This document shows positions 10,000-23,042 of a DNA stretch of 64,000 nucleotides, piece by piece (position 1 is the stretch's first letter; each line of letters opens with the position of its first letter). The notes under the pieces are model-generated. The model was given only the letters and a program-made list of their open reading frames with translations. It did no database searches and had not been told where the DNA came from. The stretch lies in the NCBI GenBank assembly GCA_019914995.1, contig CM034126.1:997001-1061000 (forward strand), in the 5' to 3' direction. The translations under genes and the position numbers were made by a program. This DNA comes from Acanthochlamys bracteata. Lineage: Eukaryota > Streptophyta > Magnoliopsida > Pandanales > Velloziaceae.

Positions 10000-12900
10000 C
10001 TACTGAATCTTGAGACGTTTGGATGGCCCTTGGTCAATAATTGGATCTACAGATGGAGGTTGAGACTCTTGACTTTGGTGGCCTTCTAGCCCTGGCTCAG
10101 CGTCTGAATTTGCTGGTGGTGCATAGCCTTCTGGAAATGGAGGAGGGGGTGGTACTGGAGGAAGCTGCATGAAAATATTTGTTAGAGGAAACAAGAAAAG
10201 GCAGGCAAGTAATACATTTCTTTTACTAATTTGGGTACCGGTGAGGAAAACCAAATGTTAAAGCAAAATAGGTGCTTCACTATTATAAGCCCTCAGCAGT
10301 ATATATAATCAAATGTAGTAGAGGGGCAATAGATTTCATCTGGATTTATCACATGGCAATAATTTAAAACGCACACTTAGGGCGTGTTTACCTTGATAAA
10401 AAAGTGAGTAAAGTGAGTTTTTTGAAAGCCAATTTAAAAAATCAAATTAAAAATTAAAAATATTTAATAAAAATAAAATTATATATTAATGTAATATTTA
10501 TAGTAAGTTTTAAAAATAAATTTTTAAAAAAAATTATTAATAAAAAAATTTTATTTTAATTTTTGTATGTATTTTATATTGAAAGTGAGTTTAAAAAAAA
10601 ATGAGTTTTGGATGTTGATAAACACGCCCTTAGCTCCTCATTATTACTTCAATTATACATTAGCACCAAAGGTTGATTGGATGCTCCCTAGGTCTATAGG
10701 GAATCAGGTGATAGGAAGCTAGATGTTTCTTGATTTTAAGCATGTCTGGTCTGAGTTTAACTATAAATAGCATTACGTAATGCTACACTAATGAGTTTAC
10801 TCTTCCTTCTATGTACTTCTTTGTAAGCTCTTGTGCTTATTCTTGAGTTAAGTGCTTATTCTATGTATTTCTCATTCAAGCCTTAGCTTACTAGCTCCTC
10901 TATGTGATACTTTGCACGACTCACTTGTATATGCTGTACTATTGGATGTAATAATCTTTTCGTTAGTAAAGTGTAGTGCTTGCAATTGCCACTTGCAGGA
11001 GGTAGAAGCAGGCCATACTGCAGATTTACTTACCTTGCGTTGCAATGACATAAGAATATGGTCAACTCGTTTGAGTTCTTTATAGTCGATCATTTCCTTT
11101 CTATTTTTTGAGTCAGATATAGCATCTTCACTTTCAGGATCAGCTGCAATCAAAGTAAGATTTTCCGCATGTTATACACGACAATTAGAAGGTCATCAAC
11201 TGCTTCAGAGAGTTCAATAACAGGTGCCACAAAGATATTCAAAAATCACTTTTTATGAAGTTGCAAAAATAGAATAACTGAAGCAAATACAAAGAAGTCT
11301 AGTAGTGATGGCATACCATGACCAATCTTTTCCAACTTCGATGATGCTACCGTGAATGCCTTTGATATATGATAAAGAGCTCTTCCCTGCAGCACAGTAT
11401 GAATCTAAGAAAGCTTTCTTAAATACCTCTCAGCTTAGGCTTTTTTATGGTTTGCTGTATAGTGAGGATAATTAAGCATATTCTCCTAAGTCCTAACTCT
11501 CAGATCTATTCTCACAGATATTGATAGACGCTCAGGAGTTAGGAAAAAGCCATAAGTGCAAACGCTGCACAAAACACTCAAACACACGCACGCACACGCG
11601 CTCACACACATCCATACTCCAATGCATGTGTGTCTGCAAGTGTCTAAGAAAAGGGCAGAGAAAGAAACTTACTGCTGAGAGGACCCCAGACTAGGGAGGG
11701 CCAGAAACAAAATAACAAAAATCATGTTTCAAAAAATTAGGCATCATCCCAATTATTCAGTCTGAACGATGCATTAACCGTGTGTTGCCCTAAGATGTTA
11801 CCAAACCCTTCATATCTAAAAGCCCATAGACTGCCTTCAAAAAAAATTTCACTACTTACAAGTAATCCTTTGAATGATGCTTCTATAAAGCTTTCTCACA
11901 ATTTGGGATTTCTGGATCAAAATTATAAAAGAAAGTGCAATTAAAGAATAGAATGGCTTACAATCCTTGCTGAGAAGACACTTGATAGCTGGGGAGCCTG
12001 ATAAATGGAACCATCAAGGATATAATATGTAAGCATTGGGGTGACCTTATCTGGACTGTCCCGTTTTTGCTTGCGGATCACAAAAAGGTGAGGTTCCATC
12101 GCCTCACTCAGCATATACTCGTTTCCTGTCATCTTCCTAACATATGATTATAGAAACCCAATCAGTATTTCTATTCAAGTAAAAACAATGTATCTTGGAT
12201 AGCTGTCATCACCTCCAACGCAAATGAAAGGAAAAACAGAAGAAAACCATTCATTTACATCTCATACAGGTCAGTTATTATAGAATGGGATGCATAACTA
12301 CTGCAAGACGACAATTACATATTAATTCTCTAAAGTTAGCTAACTCACGAAACAAGATTGCGACCAAGATCGTCAGACAGAAATCACATTATACTACTTT
12401 ATTCAAATACAAGATTAAAGGAATGCTTGGTATTGCTTATACCAACTTAGTCCATCTCTTTTTAAAATTTTCTTTTTCCATAAAGTCTTCTACAGTACTT
12501 TTAAAATTTTCAATTTGGAAAGCATGGGTAAATTGCATGTCATAAAATCACTATATATACATTTTCTTTAATCCAAAAAATGGCAAGCTCATTTTTCAAA
12601 AACCTCACAAAAAGCTCCTTTTTATTAAAATCTCTAACTTTTAAGCAACCCTGAACGACTCCGAAGCTGTCTCAAGGAATCCAAGAACTAACCATTTCTC
12701 GAAAATTAGTTTCTCGTACGCGAACTAAGGGTAGTAAAATGGCAATGTCATGTTTTTCAACCAAAACAAAAAATTCTCATATGCGAATGTAAATCTAATA
12801 TAGTAAAATTACCACATAATCATCATCACACAATAGCAAACATACCGGCCATTGCGTTTAAACATCAAGACACTAAAAGATCTGCAAATGCAAGAGACAA

Positions 12901-13414
12901 GACAAACACGGGGTGCATTTTGATATAATAACTAATACTATTATGTAACTCACAAAAGATAACCTAAAAACATAACATATAGTCGGTTTCTGTGATGAAA
13001 AGTTGTTAACTTAATGCGCTATAAGAACATACGAGTCTCAAGAACGCATGAAATTAGGATAGAAAACTAGTCCAGATCATTTCACCCAGTTCAAATTGTG
13101 ACAGAACCATCAACACCAATTAAATTCCATAAAAGAACAAACCTTGAAGAAAAGCAAAGAGATATAAACCATTACGTGAGATGATTTAGATCAAGGGGGT
13201 GAATAGATCGAGACCGCAGCTGCTCATTGTTGCAAGTCCAATCGTAGAAAGGGGAAAGTGCGAAGTAATCGAAGACAAGATTGCGATCGAGCGGGTAACT
13301 GTTCAACCATAGCTGGTCTCTGAAACATATTCCGGTCATGTCCGTCCCCGGCGGCGGTGGTAACTCCGCCATCATCCCCGCCTGTCCCAGCGGCGGCGCC
13401 GGTGTCACTGACAT
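10000..13414 (-). CDS. MED6: Mediator complex subunit 6
   Basis: MED6 is a head-module subunit of Mediator, the nuclear coactivator linking transcription factors to RNA polymerase II. Exons on minus: 13176-13414, 11962-12136, 11317-11386, 11034-11143 and 10000-10164. All borders are GT-AG, and the sum is 759 bases for 252 residues, about the length of plant MED6. Recognisable blocks in order: [19 protein letters not shown] and [19 protein letters not shown] in exon 1; [20 protein letters not shown] and [14 protein letters not shown] in exon 2; [11 protein letters not shown] in exon 3; an acidic stretch and [14 protein letters not shown] in exon 4; and a proline-rich tail ([14 protein letters not shown]) ending SKRLKIQ. 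The start at 13414 is the first ATG that keeps the conserved frame; the longer open frame upstream has no ATG. The gene looks intact. Intron 4 holds a MITE and intron 2 a CA-rich tract near 11575-11610. Confidence 0.96.
10380..10629. mobile_element. Tourist/Harbinger-like MITE, family A, in MED6 intron 4
   Basis: Terminal inverted repeats GGGCGTGTTTA and TAAACACGCCC, flanked on both sides by TTA (10377-10379 and 10630-10632). The 250-base AT-rich interior codes for nothing. TTA/TAA duplications with GGG termini are typical of PIF/Harbinger-derived MITEs. A close relative with the same interior lies at 63439-63671. Confidence 0.87.
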
Positions 13415-13870
13415 CACTTCACCGGAGATTTTCGAACACAGAAAAAGAAACACTGGATCTACCAGAACTCGACAGAAATTGCAGGAAATTGGTAAAGAAA
13501 ATTGAGAGAAACCGAGAACGAAATTGGGAATTAGAGAGAGCGATTGAAGAAAAGGAACGGCTGGGGATCGCGCACAAGAGATAGAGAAGAGAAGAAGATC
13601 GCGAGAGAGAAGTCGTCGATGAAACTAGGGTGGCTACGCACAAGTCAGGCAACCGCGGCTGAATCGTCCTCCGGCGATTGAATCAGCACCGCAGGAGCAG
13701 AGGTAAGGTGATTGTAACGACTCGAGCTGAAAATTTCTGTCAGGATCGCACGGTGGAGAGCTGGAGGGGAGAGCTCGCGACTGCGCAGCGAGGGAATGAG
13801 CCCGAGTGAATTCCCTGCGATGACTTCCACTGACAAGCCAAAGAACACAGGACGTCACCCGTAAGTGATT
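13415..13870 (-). promoter_or_regulatory. MED6 leader and promoter region
   Basis: A GC-richer, CT-rich stretch on minus (for example TCTCTTCTCTATCTCTTG near 13575-13592), typical of a plant 5' untranslated region. Short overlapping frames here have no recognisable product. No clear TATA box is visible. Confidence 0.45.
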
Positions 13871-16800
13871 TTCTGACAGAAAAAATGACCAAGTCTGATT
13901 TTTATCAAGACCACAGCGTTATTGAAAGCAAAGTTAGTTCTTACAATTTTCAAATCAGAATCAGAATTTCAGACCATGAATTTCTGAGTTAAGTTTTAGG
14001 AACTTTGTGGGCCAAAGCCCAACTAAAGTGACCCCGGCGAATAATGTAGGCTTGTCAACTCTAATGTTGGCCCTGGATTTCTTGTTACCTATCAAGGCTT
14101 ACGAACCTGAATCACATGATTCAAGCAAACTGGGTACTGATTTGTTACGCTTGTTTAGGAGATATGTGGAAATATTTTTGAAAACAAAATTTTCTAAAAC
14201 AAAAAATATTTCTATTTCAAAAAATAATAATAATAAATAATATAAGATATTACGTTATAGATTTTTTAATATTTTTTAAAATTTTAAAATAATTTATAAA
14301 ATTTTATTAAAAACTATAAAATAAAAAAATAGAATAAAAAAATTATAAGTAATGTCAAATATGCATAGAACTACAGAATCCTTTCCTGATTAATGCAAAT
14401 TAAATGATCTCGTACAGCTTGTCAAGAGGAAGCTTATGAAGTGCTCAATAAATATTTCATTACTTATGAAGTGCTGCTCAGGATGGCTGAGGTAATATAA
14501 TTATAGCGATGATTATTGTTGTGAACCTCGTGGTCGGTATTACATTGACTGCACTGTCATTGATTCTGGGAACACTGATGAATTTTGTTCTCTTTCCTGG
14601 TTCTAGAACGTAGCGACCCTATAACTTCGGTTCCCACAAAGGGCGCGTTTTACAGCACGTTCTTAAAAATAATTTTTAATTTTTAATTTACAATTTTTAT
14701 TAATTATTTATTTACATTTAAAAATATAAAAAATTACGTAACAAAATTTTATTATATATTATTATTATTATTTAGGTAAACAATCGCATTTATTTTTAAA
14801 ATAATATAAAAATATTCTATTTAAAAAGTATTTTTTTAAAATATTTTCAAAACGTTCCTTCTTTTTAAAAAAATGCTTTACTTTTCTCATATACTATTGT
14901 GTTTTTTCAAATTGTTATTTTATTTGTTTCCAATTTTGGGCTCGTTTATCAACCCATCAAACTTAAAATTTTAAATTTATTTTTAATACAAAATAAATAA
15001 ATTAAATATATTACAAATTTATTTTTAAAATTTATTTTTAATATAAAGAAATTTTTATTTTTATTTTTATTAAATAATTTTTAAATTTATTTTTAAAACT
15101 CACTTAAAAAAATAAGTTTATTCTAAAATAAACACGCCCAAACGATTAGAATTACCATGAGTTCGTCCGAGCGGTTTCTCCAGAAGGAATATTCCAAAGC
15201 ATATATCACATGAGCAAGTGCAGGGGATCCAAATACCAAACTCATATGCACTTATAGAAACTTCCTTCACAGAGCGTGTATTAATACATGAAAACAATTT
15301 TTTTATAAAAATTTAAAAATTAGTAGAAATTGAGTTCAATTGATAATTAGAAATATGAAATAAAATTTTGATAGAATTAAATTTTGTATGAAAATAAATT
15401 TAAATACAGAATGACAATTGAGATATATAAAATAATAATAATTTAAAATTTAGAGAAAAAAGTAAAATATTTTTGTAATTAAAGCATGCCTTAACAAGCA
15501 CAATCCAGATCGCAAAATTATTAAAAAATTAATAATCTACGGTACATAATTTATTATTAAAAAACTCTTTACAATATTCAAACGCAATTGGACGAGAGCT
15601 TTTTTTAAAAAATTTGTCCTCAAGAGAAGCAAAGCTATCCTGTTTGTCAGCTTATTACTTGCTCAATTCATGTTGCGAAATTGCTTGCCAGCTCAAACTG
15701 AATTCTCTCCACATTAAGAATTTTCTTAATCCAACTTGCCCAACTTGTTCGGAGTCCTTGTCTAAACTTATGCTGAAATACTTTTTAAGATTTTATAAAA
15801 AAAAATGCTGAGATGGACTGATATGAAACACTAGTGAATACCATAAGCCTACCTAAAATGAAAACTCGGAAATATTTATCCAACTACCATGCCGCATAAA
15901 AACTTGTCGAAAATGGCACCCATAACAATTGGCTTGTTTTTCTTTCCAACAAATGAAAATACTAAACTCTGCACAGTATGCATTTGCCCACTTGTATCTC
16001 TCGCATAATACCACAATGCACATGGATAGAGTTTGAAAATTTTTTTTTCACTTCTTCGATGCTTGATACCACATTTGACTTTTTTTTCACTTATTTAAAA
16101 GAAATATAATAATAAATAATAATAAAATTTTATTACGTAAAATTTTTTATATTTTTTAAAATTTTAAATATTTTATAAAAAATTATTAAAAATATATTTA
16201 AAATATAAATTGAAAAATTAAATAACTATTTTTTGAAAACGCAATAACAAACCGGCTCTAAATAAATAGCAGCCGATTGAACGACAAACTTTTTTGTATA
16301 GGCATTTGTATGATCAAATTCCCAAGAACCTAAATTGGGAAAAAGAAATACTCGGCACCATTGCTTTTATTTCTTTTTCCAAACAAAATACTTTAACAAG
16401 CAGTGGCCTTGCTCCAAGGTTCTAAACAACTAAACAGACGTCAACCAATCCAAGACTGATCAATAAATAAGGAGAACTAAAACAATTGCGACCCAATAAG
16501 TATTGAGATGAACATGGAAGACCACCAACCAAGATCCAATCTTAGATACCCATCCAAAATAATTGCAATCATTCCCCACCTCTAATCTCATCTCTGAATA
16601 AAAATTTTAAAAATAATAGTCATGAAGACCTAAAAGAAAAATCACATTGCATTCCAACTCATTATTAGCCAAAATAAGTTCACAAAGCAGAAAATTACTT
16701 GTTTCAATTTTTTTTTATTCTTTTCGAACATATTCAAGACCTCACATACATCAATCAAAAGAAGACAACAAGATAATTGTAGTAATTATAGTCCATCAAA

Positions 16801-16950
16801 GTGGAACAAAAATTTTTACCCCAAAATTATCACCCTAACTTTCAATTGGTGGAATTATTCCCTTCCCCCCGCCCACTCCTTCACCTGTTCTTCTAAAAAA
16901 AAAAAAGAAAAAGAAGAAAGAAAGAAATCACTACTTCCTCATTTTGTTTG
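13871..16950. other. gene-free spacer with several MITE-like units
   Basis: Contains a decayed family-C-like unit at about 14150-14340, an AT-rich unit opening GGGCGCGTTTT at about 14640-14870, a family A copy at 14938-15139, and another family-C-like unit at about 16060-16265. 14395-14600 and 15590-15800 have more balanced composition but no recognisable product. The right-hand part (about 16600-17078) probably includes the PYL 3' untranslated region. Confidence 0.5.
14938..15139. repeat. MITE family A copy
   Basis: Starts GGGCTCGTTTAT and ends AATAAACACGCCC. The interior shares TTTATTTTTAATA and AACTCACTTAAAAAAAT phrases with the other copies. Flanking bases do not show a clean duplication. 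Confidence 0.7.
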
Positions 16951-17078
16951 TGTTCAGGAGGAAATCTGAAACAGCCAGAAACAAAAGTAGAAGATGGAAG
17001 AAATTAAGCGGAAAATCCAAGCTCACTTGTTGCTTCTTCATCTTCATAATCTAGCTCTGTTGCTGCTATTAATTCAAA

Positions 17079-17831
17079 TCAATTTTGAGGAGGCGGCGGC
17101 AGGAGGGGCGCAGTAGATGCGGCAATAGATTCAGCGACCGAAGCGAGTTTCTGCAAATTAAGCCGAACAAAAGTGTCGGCAAAAAGCCTTGTATCTTCTT
17201 CTGTGTTCCCTTCAGGGACATCAACAACATAAGACTCAAGGACAATGCTCCAAACTTCACCACCACCGCCGCCGCCGCTGCCAAATTCTTTCACAGTAGT
17301 AACAGACTTGTAATTCCTAAGCCGATGCTCACCGCCGATAATCGTAAACCCAAAAACCAAATTCTGCTCATCTAAAATATCGAGTCGTTCCGTCGAAGTA
17401 CTCGCCGGAAGTCCCGAAATCACACAGACTTCGCGAAGACATCCAACTTTAACTTCAGTTCCAGGACCGTCTTTCAACTGACAGCTTCTAATAAAGTGTT
17501 TGTAAATCTGCGGTCTTTCAAATCTCCGTAAAATCGACCACACTGCTCCTGCCGGTGCTCGAACTCGCTGCGACAACAACGACGAGCATCTTCCTGCCCC
17601 AACTGTATACCTACTCAAACACAAAACACGCTAGTACCTACACAATCAATCAAATCAAATTTCTTTTTTATTTTTGAAGTAGTACCTATGGTAAGTGGAG
17701 ATAGTTGGGCGAAGAGAATCGAAGTCGGAGTCGGTGAGACCTGGAGGACGAACGATGGAGGAGTAATCGGTACTGCTGCTATTGCCGGAATCTGTAACAG
17801 TTAATGGCTGTTGTTGTTCAGAAGCATCCAT
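17079..17831 (-). CDS. PYL: PYR/PYL/RCAR abscisic acid receptor, PYL2-like
   Basis: A START-fold hormone receptor of cytosol and nucleus that, with abscisic acid bound, inhibits clade A PP2C phosphatases. Exons 17686-17831 and 17610 down to 17079 join in an Arg codon (phase 2, GT-AG), giving 225 residues. Visible features: K86 in YKHFI, equivalent to the Lys that pairs with the hormone carboxylate; the gate loop SGLPA at 114-118; STERLDILD after it; the latch GGEHRL at 141-146; NYKSVTTV; and LESYVVDVPEGNTEEDT with the C-terminal helix LNLQKLASVAES. The N-terminal GLTDSDFDSLRPTISTYH resembles PYL2. A Gly run follows KEF and the tail is Pro-rich. The ATG at 17831 is the first in frame. All key residues are present, so it should be functional; the clade within the family is an inference. 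Confidence 0.95.
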
Positions 17832-17949
17832 GGAAGGAGATGAAATCTTCGTTCGCTTTCTTTTCGTCTCTCTAATTTTGTGAAGTGCTTCTTTTTCGTT
17901 TATGCAGTAGCTTTTGGAGAGAGGCTGCTTGCTTTGTAACGATAGTGGT

Positions 17950-17956
17950 TTTTATA
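17950..17956 (-). promoter_or_regulatory. probable TATA box of the PYL gene
   Basis: TATAAAA on minus about 120 bases upstream of the ATG at 17831, with a CT- and T-rich leader between. Confidence 0.55.
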
Positions 17957-18059
17957 TTGAAGTAGAGGAAGGGTAAAATTGGAAATCTAGTTAATAAATC
18001 GTAAGATAATGGACCTGCTAAGCTAAGTGGGGTGAGTCTGACCAGGGCGGTGAAGAGAG

Positions 18060-18740
18060 AGCTCAATTTTCTAAACTCTTTTTTTTTCTTTCTTTCTTTT
18101 TTTTATCTATTTTCAAATGTTTTGTTACTTGCTTCCTAAGAAATAAAACAATGTTTTCTTCTTTTTATTGATTAACGGAATGTAACGGATTTTGTTTCAA
18201 ATAATAATAGGAAGAACAAAAGATATCTTTTTTCTCTTTGTTTTTGGTTTGGATTATATATAATTGGGTGGTTGGATTTCAAAAGGCTTTGCTTGGTTAC
18301 ATATATTAAATGCACCCAAGGAAAAAAGTGGCACGCCTTATTAGACACGAAGAGTGTATAAATAATATCATTATTTAAACATTAATGTACTTTAATATCT
18401 ATTTTAAGTAACTATATATTTTCTATTACAATACTTAAAGAAACGATTAGTTAAACAATAATGTCTTTGCCCTAATACAGTAAGCTTGAATAATGTAATA
18501 CAGCTGATGAACACTGACAGCCATTTATAACTTTATTTTATTTCTACAACGTTGGTATTAATAATATCAATATTTAGATGTTTGAGAGTGATTTTAAAAA
18601 TAAATTTTTGAAAAAAAAAAAAATTTATTTATAAAGTTTTAAAATATATATTTTATTTTTATCTACAAACATAAGTAATAATACTATTTTATTAAATAGA
18701 TTATCATATTTAAACCTCAACAATAAAAATTAATTAAATT
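18060..18740. other. AT-rich spacer upstream of PYL
   Basis: Starts with a T/C-rich tract (18080-18115). No gene or recognisable repeat. Likely holds distal PYL promoter sequence. Confidence 0.4.
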
Positions 18741-18744
18741 TAAT

Positions 18745-19385
18745 ATCTATTGTTTTATAGTATCAGAGTCAAATTCATTCTATTATTTTTCATCTAATTG
18801 ATTTGTTTTTCCGATCTATATTTTTTTCCACCAAATTCAATCTTTTTGTTTGCAATAAAAAAAATTAAAAAAAAACCCTAGGCAGCCGGCCGTCGCCGCC
18901 ACCGTCGTTCTCTTTCAATTTTTTTTTATTTTTTTCAGTAGCTGCATCTTACGTCGTCTCCGTTCGTTCTCGCCGTCGCCGTCGGATCAATTCATCAAAA
19001 TTCAAGTTGTCTACCGCCGTCAGAGCTACCTCCACCATCTATTCCCTCCGTTGCCGACGACTTCATCTTCATTCGTCAGACTCGCTTGCTGCCGCCGAAC
19101 CATCAATGATCTCCGTCGCTGTCGAAATCGCCTGTAGCTGCGTCTGCTCCACCCGAGTTGGTCGTCGGACTCTCATCCTCTCACCGTTGTATCGCGACCG
19201 TTGCATCCTTGGTCTGCTCACGCCGCTGTTCATCAATCTGTTGCCGCTGCTCACTATCGTCTGCTCTCGCCGCCATCTGTCATCGCCCACCGCCGCTCGC
19301 CAGCAACCAGCCGGGCCGAACCATCAGCCCGACCCAAATAACAGTTAGGTCTGGCCCGCACCAGTAGCCCGGCCCCACCCATTTC
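18745..19385 (+). other. GC-rich island behind a primer-binding-like site, possible LTR-element leader relic
   Basis: TAGTATCAGAGTC at about 18757 resembles the TGGTATCAGAGC primer-binding site of plant LTR elements. It is followed by a T-rich stretch and then 18880-19380, rich in CCGCCG, CGTCG and GCCCGGCCC in an otherwise AT-rich setting. Frames of 113 and 69 codons exist on plus but have biased, repetitive Ser/Arg/Cys composition and no recognised domain. I found no paired LTR, so a solo or truncated relic is only one reading; a decayed GC-rich exon is another. Confidence 0.3.
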
Positions 19386-21400
19386 AGGCTGAAATAATAT
19401 TTATAAGTGAAAAATATATTTAAAATATTTTTGAGTATGATGGATGCTATAAGTTATATTTTGAATCTGTGTTTCAGTATATCTCAATATTCTTACTTAA
19501 ACATTTTTTTAAACCTGTCAAATTCTAAATCTATTCTTTTATAATGTTTTTGAGGGCATAATATAATTTATTAAAATCTTTCAGCATGAAATGATCATTT
19601 ATAATTCAGTAAATATATATGATCTATTTGAAAATAAATCTAAATAAGCAGTTTTTCGGCTTACAAATTGCGCATTTAAAGAGATTGTTATCAAGACCAT
19701 GCCCTTATTTGTTCTAAAAAGTTTATTTTCAATTAACTTTCTAAACAAAATAAACATAAAAAACAACTATTATTTTTCATCAAAATTTTCACTTCAATTT
19801 AAATTTAAAACTTTACTTCTAAATTATTTTTAACACAAATATAAGCACAAAAACTAAATTCCTTTTTAAACTCTACTATTTATTAAATTTATTTTACAAA
19901 CTTAAGTCTGTTTGGGATTGCTCTTTAACTACTTTTTATTTCTTAAATTTAATTTTATATTTTTAAATAAATTTTATAATAGTTTATCAAATTTTAAAAT
20001 TTTTTAAAATATATAAAAATTTATATATAGTAAGATCATGTCACTATTATACTTTTTAGGTTAAAGTTTTTAAATATTTTTTATTTCTAAAAACTTTATT
20101 TTTAAAAAAATATTTTTTTACTTTCAGAAATTCAATTAGAACATGTTTGAAAGTATTTTAAAAAAATATTATCTAAAATTTAAAATATTTTAATTTTATT
20201 TAAAAAAATAAGTTTTTTTATCTATAAAAATAAATAATAATAAGATATTAGTACATAAAATTTATTATATTTTATAAGTTTTATATAAAATTTTAAATAA
20301 TTATAAAAAATAATTAAAAATATAAAAAATTATATAAACAATTATTTTTTTAAAATAAAACAAAATATTCTTTATATTGCACGCTAAAAAGGCTCATAAT
20401 ATCCAACTTTATTGCGCTCTACCGCCATATGCAGTAGTATCCCGCGTTAAGCAAAAATAAACGAGTAAAGAATAATTCTTCCATCTGCTTTTTTTTCTAT
20501 GAATTTAATTTATTTAAAATTGTAGTCGGCATTAGTAATTCAAAACCAAAAACTGCAGTAATTAAAATATCTTATGATAGTTGTTCTATAAGATTTGGTT
20601 TGTATTTTCCAGCTCCGAAAAACCAGATTTTCATTATTGTCCCACGTTGTAGGCACGCTTGGGATTGCCCAAAAAATAGTTTTTTGAAAAATCAAACTTT
20701 TGAGAAGTTTGAAAAAAACCAATTTTAATGAAGAATTTAAGTGACTCCCTTTTTAAGAATAATTTATTAAATAGTTAAATCATTATAAAATATAAAAGTA
20801 TGTTATGGGTGCAAAAGAATGTATGTATGAATATAAGAAGAGTGAATAAGAAAAATAGTAAATAAGAGAAGAGTGTTAATTCCAATTATTTTCTTATTAA
20901 GTTGTTACTAAATAAAAATAATAGAGACTAATTAATTTTTTTATTTTTCATTACTTTATGTAATTCCAATTTAAAAAGCCTGTAAGAGAAATCAGACAAG
21001 GGATTCAAGGATTCTAAATTTGATTCAGTGATTCCAAGTACATGTCTAACAAGATTATTCTCAAATTCGTCAGCTTTGTAAGTTTTTATGTCATTATTTT
21101 TTTATAATAAAATAACTTCCTTGTCTGGGAACTTTCCTATTTTTAATTAAATGAATAAAATTTTTAACAAAATCCTTTAATGGGTCTACTTGATAAAAGT
21201 GGGCCGGGCTGATCTGTAGACAAGGACCACTTTTATATTTTGAACCCTGGTTTACTTTTAATAAACAACGCTCACTTTTATATTATAATAGACAAGGACC
21301 ACTTTTATCATCGTATAAAAGTCAATCGGTCTAAACCCAATCTTTAAAGTTCAAATTCTTTTCCAAAACCAGTTGCCCTTTTCTTTTCGATTTTCTCTCT
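19386..21400. other. AT-rich spacer with two adjacent MITE-like units
   Basis: Units of AT-rich, partly self-complementary sequence at about 19905-20150 (opening TCTGTTTGGGATTGC) and 20150-20395 resemble family C. 21180-21390 repeats the phrase gacaaggaccacttttat (21220-21237 and 21290-21307). No gene is seen. Confidence 0.45.
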
Positions 21401-21435
21401 CTAATACTAGCTGGGAGAAACAAATCAGCGCTAGA

Positions 21436-23042
21436 ATGAGTCCGCCGGAAGTTGCATCACTGACGCAGCCGCATTCAAGAGTCGACGAAGACTTACCGGC
21501 GGAAACAGCAGCGAGGTGGACACCACAATATCATCCAAATGTTTAAGTCTGGAAGGGGAGGAGAAAAAGGGTTGAGGACGTCGAGTGCCGGAATTTACCT
21601 GTAAACCCCGATGAAAATGGCACGCCTAATCTTAAGGGAAAGATCAATTCTTCTCATCTGCGGAATAGTGTTGATGGTGATGATGATCTCGCTCTGACAT
21701 TCTGAGCGCGGACAGGTAATGCAATGCTGATTTTGAAAAAAAAAAACAACTTGCTCTTTGATTGATTCAGATTGGGAAAATGGTTTCTTTTGGGGCCATT
21801 TAGAGGCCTTTGTCTTCAATTTTGGGTTTCGGTGATTAAGCAAATCTTAATATGTGGATTTTGAGAGATTACTGGAGCTAGTTAATTAATTTCTCTTGCT
21901 TCGAAAAGAGTACTGCGTTTTTTTGGTGAATTAGGAGCCGAAAATGGACTTGGAATTTTGTTGGTTTCATATGGAAGGTGATACTCTTGACTGAACTGGG
22001 TGAACTTGTTTTATTGGCATTTGCAAGTATTGTTTATAAATCAACCGGAGACTTGGATAGATTGTGCATCCATGATTTGAAGGTAATGATGAACAGAATA
22101 TTAGCAGTTCATGACTGATAAGCCACACTTCTTATTTTGTTTTTATGTCTTAGCAGGTTGAATGTAGGGATCACTCTCTCCCAAGATATTTGTGCGTGCA
22201 AAATGGCCTCTCATGAGAAGTACTGCACTCTGGTAAGAGCACATTGCTTTTCTTTTAAATAGCTTTTTAGTAAGGCTTTGGCGATACTTATAGTTTAGAT
22301 TGATATGTTGCTCATTCGTGGTATTGGACTGGTTTATTTCTTCTGTGCTGCTTCAGCTATCAATAATACTTGCAAACATGTAGTTCTTGATAAAAGATAA
22401 ATCTCTGGAAGACAATGTAGCTTTCAGCATTTAAGAGTTGCAGTTGTAGAACACAGGAATCACCACTTACTTACCTAACTGATTTTGAGGTGTCTGATTC
22501 TTGTTAGTGATTTTTTACTGCCACACACATGTGCTCACACTGATTGTATATGGAGAATGTGTTTTGCATTGGATAAGAGAAGGAACATTGCGTTGCAATT
22601 ATTTTGGTCCTTTTTCATCCACGTTGGGGTTATCACAAGGATCTAGCCTGTCAATGGTTCTAGAATAATCCTTTGATACAGTTGGCACACAAACAGTATA
22701 TAGATGCTGGTGGAGTTCCTATCTTCTTTAGAAGCACAGCATTTGTGGATTGCAACTTTTGCCTTTCGCTAGTGGACATGATTCTTGTGGTGCTCTCCTT
22801 AGAGATTTTTGCAGAAAAGGTTTCTCATCGACGTCCTTATTTATCCTGTCTCAGTACTTGTAAAACTATTTTAAAACAAAGTAATGCTATACTTTGTTAC
22901 TGCAAGCGTATTTATACTGTATAATTTGTTGCTACAAGCATATTTATAATGCATGGATATTTATATTGCATAATTTTCCAGTGTTACTGCTACATTTGTG
23001 ATGCCTCTGATCAAAGCGAGAGTTGCAAAAGCCTGCGCAATA
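21436..23042 (+). pseudogene. RIN13: RIN13-like pseudogene (first tandem copy)
   Basis: Three exon-like pieces match the C-terminal module of RPM1-interacting protein 13-like proteins. Piece 1 starts at ATG 21436 but stops in frame near 21545; a later frame contains a stretch ending DGDDDLALTF before a donor near 21715 (ACAG|GTAATG). Piece 2 (22157-22233, after CAG) reads VECRDHSLPRYLCVQ, then loses about ten bases and shifts frame before HEKYC. Piece 3 (after CAG near 22982) reads CYCYICDAS. The family pattern is RDxPHxRxLC, PF, HExxC, CYCxxCD. The stop and frameshift suggest loss of function. RIN13 is known in Arabidopsis as a partner of the RPM1 immune receptor; the assignment rests on this short motif. 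Confidence 0.65.

Noticed and set aside
13634..13858. overlapping 74- and 67-codon minus frames upstream of MED6
   Set aside because: Located in the MED6 leader or promoter; no recognised product and no frame link to exon 1.
19007..19367. 113- and 69-codon frames on plus and 73 codons on minus
   Set aside because: They arise from the GC-rich island; Ser/Cys/Arg-rich, no known domain, start codons unsupported.
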